Source of the DNA: Wenjunlia tyrosinilytica
GTDB taxonomy: Bacteria; Actinomycetota; Actinomycetes; Streptomycetales; Streptomycetaceae
DNA length: 64,000 bases
Assembly (NCBI RefSeq): GCF_014646055.1
Contig: NZ_BMMS01000032.1
Coordinates: 1-64,000 of the forward strand
Direction of reading: 5' to 3'
This document shows, piece by piece, positions 51,928-59,519 of the stretch. The notes beneath the pieces were generated by a model, which saw only the letters and a program-made list of their open reading frames with translations, was not told where the DNA came from and did not search any database. A program made the position numbers and the translations under genes. Numbering within the stretch: position 1 is the stretch's first letter; the number at the start of each line of letters is the position of its first letter.

Positions 51928-53856
51928 CTAGTCCTGCTCCCCAGCTTCTCGTGACGGCCGGGTGCCGCCGGACGGTGTCGTCGTCGCCGCTCCGGGAACG
52001 GAGCGGACCAGTCGTTGGGTGTAGGCGTGCCGGGTGTGGCCCAGGACGTCGGCTGTCGGTCCGCTCTCCACCACTTCGCCGCGGTACATGACGTAGATTC
52101 GATCGGTGATCTGGCGGACCACGGCCAGATCGTGCGTGATGAACAGCAGGGCCAGACCGAGTTCGCTGCGGATCTCCCGCAGGAGGGTCAGGATCTGCGC
52201 CTGGACCGATACGTCGAGTGCGGAGACGGGTTCGTCGCAGATCAGAAGCTGTGGTTCCAGCGCAATGGCGCGGCCGATGGCGACACGCTGGCGCTCACCG
52301 CCGGAGAGCATCGCAGGGCGTCGCTGGCAGTAGGAGGCGGGGAGCCTGACGCGTTCGAGAAGTGCCTCGATCTCGTGGGGGCGGGCTTTGCGTCCGAGTC
52401 GGACTCCCAGGGCCTCTCCCAAAGTGGCGCCGATCGTGCGCACGGGGTTCAGCGACGAGTACGGGTCCTGGAAGACGATCTGGGCGGCGCGCCGCAGCTC
52501 GGCGCGCTGTGTACGGGGCAGTCGTGTGTAGGAGGTGGCGTCGATGCCGCCGAGTGTGAGACTGCCCCCGGTCGGGTGGACGAGTCCGACGATGGAGCGG
52601 CCCAACGTGGTCTTGCCCGAGCCTGACTCGCCGACGATGCCGACGCTCTCCCCAGCGCAGATGCTCAGGTCCACGCCTTTGAGTGCGTGCACCGCTCGGC
52701 CCTTGCGACCGCGGGGGGCGTCATAGGTGACGTGCAGGTCGGTGGCCTTGAGCAGCACAGCTGTCGCATCGGGCGACGGGGCGGGCACCGATTCCTCGAT
52801 GTCGGCGGGCATATCGGCGAGATGGCTGCCGAGATCACCGTGATGGTGGCAGGCGACCCACCGTCCGGACCCCGCGGCCTTGAGCTCGGGCCGCCGACTG
52901 CGGCACCGGTCGGTGGCCCAGGTGCATCGGGTGGAGAAGGGACACCGGCCGGCGACGCTGTCGGGGGAGGGGACCGAGCCCGGTATCCCGACCAGGTCGG
53001 TGACCTTCCTGTCGAGCGGTGGTTCGGAGCGCAGCAGGCCACGCGTGTACGGGTGCAGCGGGGTGGTGGCGACGTCCTGTGCTGAGCCGACTTCCGCGAT
53101 GGAGCCGGCGTACAGAACGTTGACCCGTCCGCACACCGAGAAGGCCACGCGCAGGTCGTGTGTGATCAGTACCAGGGCCATTCCGCGCGCCTGCTGCAGG
53201 CGCTGGAGCAGGTCGAGCACTTCGCGCTGGGTGGTTGCGTCCAGAGCGGTGGAGGGCTCGTCGGCGATCAGCAGGCTGGGGTCGCGGGCCAGTGCGGCGG
53301 CGATTGCGACGCGCTGGCGCATGCCTCCGGACAGTTCGAACGGGTACTGGTTCAGGACGTGCTCGTCCTTGATACCCACCTCGGCCAGACGGGTGCGGGC
53401 CTGGGCCCGGCGGACTTCGCGTCGCAGGTGGCGCCCCCGGTCGTCCCTGAGGGTTTCGGTGATGATGTCGGCGCAGCGCCGCATCGGATGGAGCATGGTG
53501 AAGGGATCTTGGAATACCATGCTGATCCCGCCGCCCCTGAGCCGTGCCAGCTCCTTCTCCTTGGCGCCCAGCAGTTCCTTGCCGCGGTAGCGGATGGATC
53601 CCGACGCGCTGAGGCCGCCGGCAAGCAGTCCGATGACCGACCGGACCGTGAGGGACTTGCCGCTGCCCGATTCGCCGACGATGGCGAGGGACTCGCCTTC
53701 GGCTACTTGAAGATCGACACCGTCGACCAGGGTCCGTCCGTCTTGTGTGGCCACGCGGAGGCCCTTGACGCTGAGCAACGGCGCTCCGGAGGATCCTGGG
53801 TCGCTGCGGGTGGTCAGCGCGGCGGTGCCCGACTGGTGCGCACTGCTTGCCTTCAT
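51928..53856 (-). CDS. Fused dual ATPase of a dipeptide/oligopeptide-type ABC importer
   Basis: This 642-residue protein contains two complete ABC ATPases that are usually separate (DppD and DppF). Module 1 has Walker A GESGSGKS (61-68), the signature LSGGMRQR, Walker B LLIADEPSTALD and the oligopeptide-transporter C-terminal extension with paired cysteines (RCPFSTRCTWATDRC). Module 2 has Walker A GESGSGKTT near 407, the signature MLSGGERQRVAIGRA and Walker B LLICDEPVSALD. Its ATG overlaps the stop of the permease gene by four bases. With two permeases and a lipoprotein upstream it completes one importer. The fusion enforces equal amounts of both ATPases. Confidence 0.92.
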   Translation of the reverse strand: MKASSAHQSGTAALTTRSDPGSSGAPLLSVKGLRVATQDGRTLVDGVDLQVAEGESLAIVGESGSGKSLTVRSVIGLLAGGLSASGSIRYRGKELLGAKEKELARLRGGGISMVFQDPFTMLHPMRRCADIITETLRDDRGRHLRREVRRAQARTRLAEVGIKDEHVLNQYPFELSGGMRQRVAIAAALARDPSLLIADEPSTALDATTQREVLDLLQRLQQARGMALVLITHDLRVAFSVCGRVNVLYAGSIAEVGSAQDVATTPLHPYTRGLLRSEPPLDRKVTDLVGIPGSVPSPDSVAGRCPFSTRCTWATDRCRSRRPELKAAGSGRWVACHHHGDLGSHLADMPADIEESVPAPSPDATAVLLKATDLHVTYDAPRGRKGRAVHALKGVDLSICAGESVGIVGESGSGKTTLGRSIVGLVHPTGGSLTLGGIDATSYTRLPRTQRAELRRAAQIVFQDPYSSLNPVRTIGATLGEALGVRLGRKARPHEIEALLERVRLPASYCQRRPAMLSGGERQRVAIGRAIALEPQLLICDEPVSALDVSVQAQILTLLREIRSELGLALLFITHDLAVVRQITDRIYVMYRGEVVESGPTADVLGHTRHAYTQRLVRSVPGAATTTPSGGTRPSREAGEQD

Positions 53857-54722
53857 CGGGCCTTTCCCTTCTCCGCAGCCGCGCCTTCGAGCGATTCACC
53901 GAGCAGATTCGCGCAGACCGCCGTCACGACGATGAGGAGGAGGGGCGCCAGTGCGGCCCATGGGTTCTGGAATACGAGCACGCGGCTCTCGGCGACCATC
54001 CGCCCCCAGTCGGAGGTGCCAGGGGCGACTCCGAGCCCGAGGAAGGACAGTGTGGAAAGGTCGACGAAGGCGTAGGTGAAGGCGAGGAAGAAGGTGGTGA
54101 GGGCGATCGGCCGGATGTTGGGCAGGATGTGAACCCACATGATGTGTGTCCCGGACTTGCCGATCACCCACGCTGATTCGATGTACGGCAGCGCCTTCTG
54201 CTCGAGCACGGCCGCACGGATGCTGCGCAGGCCCGCAGGAATGTTGAGGATGCTGAGCACGACGATGCCCAACGTGTAACCGCCTCCCAGAACACCGACG
54301 GCAACGATGGCGACCAGCAGGGGCGGGACGGAGTAGACGACGTCGGCGAGGCGGCTGACGACGCTGTCGGTGATGCCGCCGATGTATCCGGCGAGCAGGC
54401 CCAGGCAGGTGCTGAACACCGCTGTCACCAGGGCGATGATCAACGGTCCGAGGACGGCGGTACGGGCACCGGCGAGAGTTCGGGACAGTATGTCCCGGCC
54501 CAGTTGGTCGGTGCCGAGCAGGTGCTCGCCGCCGGGTGGGAGGGCGGCGCCGAAGAGGTCTTGCCGCATGGGCGGCTGGGGGGCGAGTGCGCTCCCCCAC
54601 ACGGTGAGGGCGAGCACGGCGCACACGATGACCGCGGAGAGTGCGGTCAGCGGATCGGGGCGCCATGGCCGCCGCTTGTGGTGGCTCCTTGCGGGAGCGG
54701 CCGGTATCGCTTCCATAGTCAT
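53853..54722 (-). CDS. ABC importer permease, DppC-like
   Basis: This is a 289-residue inner-membrane permease of the BPD_transp_1 family with about six membrane segments (LTALSAVIVCAVLALTVWGS first). The N-terminal extension typical of DppC is present (RQDLFGAALPPGGEHLLGTD), followed by QLGRDILSRTLAGARTAVLG. The coupling-helix EAA-like loop lies near LRSIRAAVLEQKALPYIESA. It overlaps the ATPase gene by ATGA and is 18 bases after the DppB-like gene. It forms half of the membrane channel of the operon B importer. Confidence 0.92.
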   Translation of the reverse strand: MTMEAIPAAPARSHHKRRPWRPDPLTALSAVIVCAVLALTVWGSALAPQPPMRQDLFGAALPPGGEHLLGTDQLGRDILSRTLAGARTAVLGPLIIALVTAVFSTCLGLLAGYIGGITDSVVSRLADVVYSVPPLLVAIVAVGVLGGGYTLGIVVLSILNIPAGLRSIRAAVLEQKALPYIESAWVIGKSGTHIMWVHILPNIRPIALTTFFLAFTYAFVDLSTLSFLGLGVAPGTSDWGRMVAESRVLVFQNPWAALAPLLLIVVTAVCANLLGESLEGAAAEKGKAR

Positions 54723-54740
54723 CGGGGAAGGGCCTTTCCG

Positions 54741-55691
54741 TCACCGCGCGGAGGCGCCGCGCTGGATGCGTGGATCAATCAGCGCGTAGAGGATGTCCGT
54801 CACGAGGTTGATCGCGACCACCAGGAAAGTGATCACCACGGCTACGCCCTGCACAGCCGGGATGTCCTTGCTGTTGATCGCGGAGACCAGGTAGGTGCCG
54901 GTGCCGCTGAGGCCGAAGACGCTCTCGACCACCGCGGTGGCGGCCACCATGTAGATCAGCACCACGCCGGCCGAGGTCAGGATCAGCACAGCGGCATGGC
55001 GCAGCACGTAGCGGAAGAGCACTTCGCGTCGGGGAAGACCGCGTGCTCGGGCGAAGGCGACGTCGTCGCGCTCCAGGGCGGCGGCGACCGTGATGCGGGT
55101 GCGGCGCATGACGGTGGCCGCACCGACCAGGCCGAGGGTGATCACGGGCAGGACGAGGTGGCTGATACGCGAAGGCACGTCGCTTCCGTTGCCGGACACG
55201 GGGAACCAGCGCAGGTCCACCCCGAAGACGACGAGCAGGAGCACGCCGGTGGCGTATGCGGGTGTACTGGCTGCGACGATGGCGGCGGCGCCCATGAGCC
55301 GGTCGGACAGGTGTCCGCGGCGTTTGGCCGCGGCGACGCCGCCGCAGATGCCGAGTGTGGTGGCGACGAAGAATCCTCCGACCGCCAGCGGCAGAGTCAC
55401 CGCTGCTCCTGATCCGATGCCCTCCAGCACACTCTGGCCGCTCTGGTAGGAGCGTCCGAGGTTGAGGGTGGGTATCCCGCGCAGGAAATTCCAGTACTGC
55501 ACGAGGAGCGGATCGTCGAGTCCGTAGGTCTTGCGGACCGCCGCGAGGGTCTGGGGCGTTGCGGCGGTGGGGCCGAGGATCGCCTGCTCCGGGCTGCCCG
55601 GGGTGAAGTAGAGGCAGAGGAAGATCAGGAACGAGACGACGAGGACGACCAGCAGGGACGCCAGTATGCGCTTGAGCAGATAGATGGCCAT
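54741..55691 (-). CDS. ABC importer permease, DppB-like
   Basis: This is a 316-residue permease beginning IYLLKRILASLLVVLVVSFL, the usual N-terminal helix of DppB, followed by YFTPGSPEQAILG and QYWNFLRGIPTLNLGRSYQS. The EAA-like loop is seen near ALERDDVAFARARGLPRREV. About six helices are evident. It lies 30 bases downstream of the substrate-binding lipoprotein gene and 18 bases before the DppC-like gene. Together with these it forms the channel of the operon B importer. Confidence 0.92.
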   Translation of the reverse strand: MAIYLLKRILASLLVVLVVSFLIFLCLYFTPGSPEQAILGPTAATPQTLAAVRKTYGLDDPLLVQYWNFLRGIPTLNLGRSYQSGQSVLEGIGSGAAVTLPLAVGGFFVATTLGICGGVAAAKRRGHLSDRLMGAAAIVAASTPAYATGVLLLVVFGVDLRWFPVSGNGSDVPSRISHLVLPVITLGLVGAATVMRRTRITVAAALERDDVAFARARGLPRREVLFRYVLRHAAVLILTSAGVVLIYMVAATAVVESVFGLSGTGTYLVSAINSKDIPAVQGVAVVITFLVVAINLVTDILYALIDPRIQRGASAR

Positions 55692-55721
55692 CGGGCATGG
55701 ACCCTTCCCGGAGGCGTGGTG

Positions 55722-57338
55722 TTATCCGGCGGCGTGGACGGAGTCGACCCAGCGGCGCATCCACCACATGCCGTCGAACTGGTCGAAGGTGAGGTCCTTG
55801 CGGATCACCGCGAGGTAGTCGGCGTTGTAGAGGGGGACGTAGGGTTCGTCGTCCGCGAGCTTGTGCAGGGCCTGCGACAACAGAGAGGACCGCCGCTTCG
55901 TCGCCGTGGCCGGCAGTTCCAAGTACTGCTGAAGGATCTGGTCCTGGCGCGGGCTGTTGTACTCGGCGATGTTTGTGTAGCCGCCCTTGGCCAGCGTGTT
56001 GTCGCTGTTGGACAGGTAGTTCGCCAAGCTGATGGGGTCGGGGATGTCCGTCTGGTAGTCCACGATGGAGGGGGGTGCCGTGTGCTTGAAGAAGAGCTGC
56101 TCGGTGAACTGGGCATCCGGGACGGACTTGATGTCGAGCTTGATGCCGATCTTTTCGAGGCGCTGAGCGACGACCTGCGCGACCAGCCCGGTGCTGCCCC
56201 GGGCCTGCGTGTACATGAGCGTCGCGTGCACCCCGCCGGGTATGGAGGACTTGGCGAGCTCTGCCTTGGCGGCCGCGATGTCGAACGGATACTTGTCGAG
56301 CGCCGCGACATCCTGTGCGGACAGGGTCTTGTTCAGGATGTCCGTGGGGACGACGCTGGCGGACGCCTTGCCGTTGCCGCGCAGTACTCCCGTGACGATG
56401 GCGTTCTTGTCGAGGGCCAGAGCGATGGCCCTGCGGACATGGACGTCGTTCCACGGAGCCCGCCGGATGTTGAGGTTCAGCAGCACGGTCGATGGACTCG
56501 CCCCGCGAATGATCTTCATGCCCCGGATCCGCTTGTACACCGGGGCCTGCGAGGGCGGGATCTCGAACGCTCCGGTGATTTCCCCGCTTTGGACGGCGGC
56601 CAGCCGGGCGGAGTCGTCCTGGATCAGTCTCAGGGTGATCCTCTCGGCGGCCGGCCGCTTGCCCCAGTAGTTGTCGTTGCGGGCGAAGACCACCTTGTTG
56701 CCGGGAGCGTAGCTGCTCACGACGAACGGACCGGTCCCCACGTTGAGGTGCCCTGGCGACCCAGGGTTGCCGGTGTTGGCCTTGCGTATCTTGCGCTCGA
56801 CGATGCCCGTCTCAGCCACGGCGTTGGGGAACTGCACGTTGGGGTGTTTCAGTTTGATGGTCAGCTGATGTTCGCCCGTGATGGCGATCGACTTCACGTC
56901 GGTGAAGAAGGAAGCCATGTTCGAGGTGGAGTCCTTCCCCATGTGGATGCGGAAGGAGTAGAGGATGTCGTCCATCGTCAGCGGAGCGCCGTCGCTGAAC
57001 TTCACGCCGCTGCGCACCGTGTAGACGTAGGTCGTGGGGTCGGGCTGGCTCTGGGTGGCGAGGTTGGGCCTTACCGCACCGTCCTGGGTGGCGAGCACCA
57101 AGGGCTCCAGTGCCATGAGGATGGCTCCGATGTTGGTGGCAGCCTCCTTGGTGGGATCGATCGCACCCCAGTCCTGGGGGACCAGCCAGGTTTGCTCGCT
57201 CAAGGACTGGTCGGCGCCGACGCCGGTGTCCTGGCCGGTGCATCCCGTGGGGAGCAGGATCAGTGCGGTGCCCGCGACGAGGGCACCCCGCTGTCGTCTT
57301 CCGCGCCGGGTTCTGCAAGGTGGGGTGACTGGTGCCAT
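55722..57338 (-). CDS. Dipeptide/oligopeptide-type ABC substrate-binding lipoprotein
   Basis: This is a 538-residue SBP_bac_5 lipoprotein. The signal ends with the lipobox LLPTGC (Cys33). The family signature region reads RSGVKFSDGAPLTMDDILYS near residue 108, then GTGPFVVSSYAPGNKVVFAR and VHVRRAIALALDKNAIVTG. Family members bind peptides, nickel, sugars, opines or other nitrogen compounds, so the ligand cannot be named. The ATG at 57338 has GGGAG upstream, and the gene follows the aminotransferase after 111 bases. It defines what operon B imports, presumably the amine-containing substrate of the pathway. Confidence 0.92.
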   Translation of the reverse strand: MAPVTPPCRTRRGRRQRGALVAGTALILLPTGCTGQDTGVGADQSLSEQTWLVPQDWGAIDPTKEAATNIGAILMALEPLVLATQDGAVRPNLATQSQPDPTTYVYTVRSGVKFSDGAPLTMDDILYSFRIHMGKDSTSNMASFFTDVKSIAITGEHQLTIKLKHPNVQFPNAVAETGIVERKIRKANTGNPGSPGHLNVGTGPFVVSSYAPGNKVVFARNDNYWGKRPAAERITLRLIQDDSARLAAVQSGEITGAFEIPPSQAPVYKRIRGMKIIRGASPSTVLLNLNIRRAPWNDVHVRRAIALALDKNAIVTGVLRGNGKASASVVPTDILNKTLSAQDVAALDKYPFDIAAAKAELAKSSIPGGVHATLMYTQARGSTGLVAQVVAQRLEKIGIKLDIKSVPDAQFTEQLFFKHTAPPSIVDYQTDIPDPISLANYLSNSDNTLAKGGYTNIAEYNSPRQDQILQQYLELPATATKRRSSLLSQALHKLADDEPYVPLYNADYLAVIRKDLTFDQFDGMWWMRRWVDSVHAAG

Positions 57339-57449
57339 CGGTACGCTCCCTGCGTCGAGGGGGTGGTTGGGGCTACAGGCAGTCGTGCGGGTGAAGCGCG
57401 GTGGGCTCCGGAGAGGGACCGGAGCCCGCAGGCGGCTGCTGCGGACTGC

Positions 57450-58814
57450 TCAACGGGCGTGTGGGAAGAGTTCGGATGCCTTGTGCAGCACAGGACGCAG
57501 CAGTTCTTCCATCTCGTTGAACTGAGCGGGCCCGGCGATCAGCGGCGGCGCAAGCTGCACCACGGGGCCGCCGCGGTCGTCGGCCCGGAAGATCAGGCCG
57601 CGTTCTTGGAGCTCGTCGGAGAGGTACCCCAGCAGCGACACCTGGTCCTCGGGCGAGAACGGCTCCTTGGTGTCCTGGTCACGGACGAGTTCCACGGCAT
57701 GGAAGTAGCCGGTGCCTCGGACGTCACCGACGATGGGTATATCGCGCAAGGACTCCAGCATGGCGCGGAAGCCGTCCTGGTTGTGCCGGACATGGTCCAG
57801 GAGGTCCTCCCGCTCGAACACGTCGATGTTGGCCAGTGCGATGGCCGCCGACATGGGGTGTCCGGCGAAGGTGAATCCGTGCAGGAACGACGTGTCCCCG
57901 TTCAGGAATGGCTCCGCGACAGCGTCGCGGGCGATGACGGCTCCCATCGGGGCGTACGCGGATGTCAGCCCCTTGGCCGTGGTGATGATGTCGGGGATGT
58001 AGCCGAAGCGCTCGCACCCGAACCACTCCCCGAGGCGTCCCCAGGCGCAGATGACCTCATCAGAGATCATCAGCACGTTGTGTTCGTCGCAGATCTCACG
58101 GACCCGGGCGAAGTAGCCGGGAGGCGGCATGTAGCAGCCGCCCGCGGTCTGCACCGGCTCGAGAATCACCGCGGCGACCGTGTCGGGACCCTCGATCTCG
58201 ATCCGGCGCTTGACGGCTTCGGCGAGCGAGTCCGCCGTCCGGTCCGGGGGGAGCCGGTAGACGCTGGTGTTGGGGACGTGGATGCCGCCCGGCAGGAGGG
58301 GGGCGAACGGTTCCTTGATGCTGTCGATCCCGGTCAGTGCCAGCGCGCCCATCGTGGTGCCGTGGTAGGCGATGTCCCGGGCGATGATCTTCGTCTTGAG
58401 TGCGTTGCCCGTCACTCGGTGGTACTGGCGGGCCAGTTTGATGGCGGAGTCGACCGACTCGCTGCCGCCGCTGGTGAAGAAGACCCGGTTGAGGTCCCCC
58501 GGCGCCAGTGAGGCGATTCGCTCGGCCAGGCGGATGGCCGGCGGATGCGCTGCCGACCAGGTCGGGAAGTACTCCAGTTGCTTTCCCTGGTCCGCGCCGG
58601 CCTGGGCGACGTCGGCCCGACCGTGCCCGATGTTCACACAGAACAGTGAGCTGAGGCCGTCCAGGTAACGTTTGCCGTGTTCGTCCCAGACGTAGCACCC
58701 CTCGCCGCGAACCATCACGGGGAGCTTCTTGCCTCGAGCGTAGTAGCCCAGCTGGCTGAAGTTCATCCACAAGTGCCGCTCAGCGGACTGCTGCAGAGCC
58801 GACTTCCCACCCAT
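57450..58814 (-). CDS. Class III omega-aminotransferase
   Basis: This is a 454-residue PLP enzyme of the omega-amino acid:pyruvate type. Features are GCYVWDEHGKRYLDGLSSLF, GHGRADVAQAGADQ, the PLP phosphate cup in FFTSGGSESVDSAIKLARQY, ILEPVQTAGGCYMPPPGYF, the cofactor Asp in LMISDEVICAWGRLGEWF and the Schiff-base lysine in ITTAKGLTSAYAPMG. All key residues are present. The ATG at 58814 follows AGAGGA by 9 bases; a GTG six bases earlier is less likely. As the first gene of operon B it probably moves a terminal amine from the imported compound to pyruvate, giving an aldehyde or ketone. Confidence 0.92.
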   Translation of the reverse strand: MGGKSALQQSAERHLWMNFSQLGYYARGKKLPVMVRGEGCYVWDEHGKRYLDGLSSLFCVNIGHGRADVAQAGADQGKQLEYFPTWSAAHPPAIRLAERIASLAPGDLNRVFFTSGGSESVDSAIKLARQYHRVTGNALKTKIIARDIAYHGTTMGALALTGIDSIKEPFAPLLPGGIHVPNTSVYRLPPDRTADSLAEAVKRRIEIEGPDTVAAVILEPVQTAGGCYMPPPGYFARVREICDEHNVLMISDEVICAWGRLGEWFGCERFGYIPDIITTAKGLTSAYAPMGAVIARDAVAEPFLNGDTSFLHGFTFAGHPMSAAIALANIDVFEREDLLDHVRHNQDGFRAMLESLRDIPIVGDVRGTGYFHAVELVRDQDTKEPFSPEDQVSLLGYLSDELQERGLIFRADDRGGPVVQLAPPLIAGPAQFNEMEELLRPVLHKASELFPHAR

Positions 58815-58845
58815 GACCACAGATCCTCTCTTGGCTTCCAGAATG

Positions 58846-58878
58846 TGGAAGCTATATCCGCATTGTATTTGGCGTCAA
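58846..58878 (-). promoter_or_regulatory. Promoter of operon B with overlapping IclR-like operator
   Basis: Toward the aminotransferase gene, a -35 TTGACG (58878-58873) and a -10 TATAGC (58856-58851) are 16 bases apart, giving a leader of about 30 bases. The imperfect dyad GGATATAGCTTCC (within 58846-58860) covers the -10 box and resembles the perfect dyad at the operon A promoter: both read GGATA, five or fewer varied bases, then TCCA. Confidence 0.55.
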
Positions 58879-59519
58879 GATGCGCGGAGAGCACCGCGAG
58901 AGGGGGATGGCCGCACGCCGAACAGGGGCAAACCGCCTTAATGGGGAACCGAGCCCCCGCCTGGACACAGACGTGTGCAGTGCGGCCGTTGGCTCAGAAG
59001 CGACGCAGCGAGAGAATCGACGCGGTGGGAATCGCGTCCAGCGGGAGAGCGGAGAGGCGCAGACGCAGCGAGGCCACGGAGGAGTCTTCCTCCGTCAGGC
59101 CGGCCGCGATACAGACCACAGGCGCACTGCTCTCCATGGCGCGCCACCATAGGCCAGGACACCGGCATAGTCCAGATGCCCGGCGACGCATTGGAACAAG
59201 CCACAAGCCGTCGCTCCGGGCTCGGCGGCAACGACGGCGTCGACCCACTCCTGCGTCCTACCGGTCCGGGCCGGCGCCTCGTCGACCATTTCTCATCGGG
59301 CGTGAGGCCGGGCATGGGGATCAGTGGTCCATGCGGGCCGCCGGGCCGCGCGCGCACTCACGACGACCTCCGGTGCGGGGGAGCGCTCGTCACTGTCCGA
59401 AACGGCCGGCTGCACAGAGTTGCCGCGCCACGCCGAAGGCAAGGGTTCATGGGCGCCCCCGGGCTGCCCCTTCCAGGTCGCGGCAGGACGCGAGGAGCCG
59501 GCTCGTGGCGCTTCACTGA
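58879..59519. other. Intergenic, possible decayed gene
   Basis: No intact gene is present. On the minus strand, EWVDAVVAAEPGATACGLFQ with CVAGHLDYAGVLAYGGAPWR (about 59262-59138), and then VCIAAGLTEEDSSVASLRLR in another frame, have a coding look. They may be a frameshifted gene whose family I do not recognise. Confidence 0.4.

Noticed and set aside
55716-58511. A 931-codon plus-strand open frame
   Set aside because: It runs antisense through the substrate-binding lipoprotein and aminotransferase genes, both with complete motifs. No ribosome-binding site or domain is visible.
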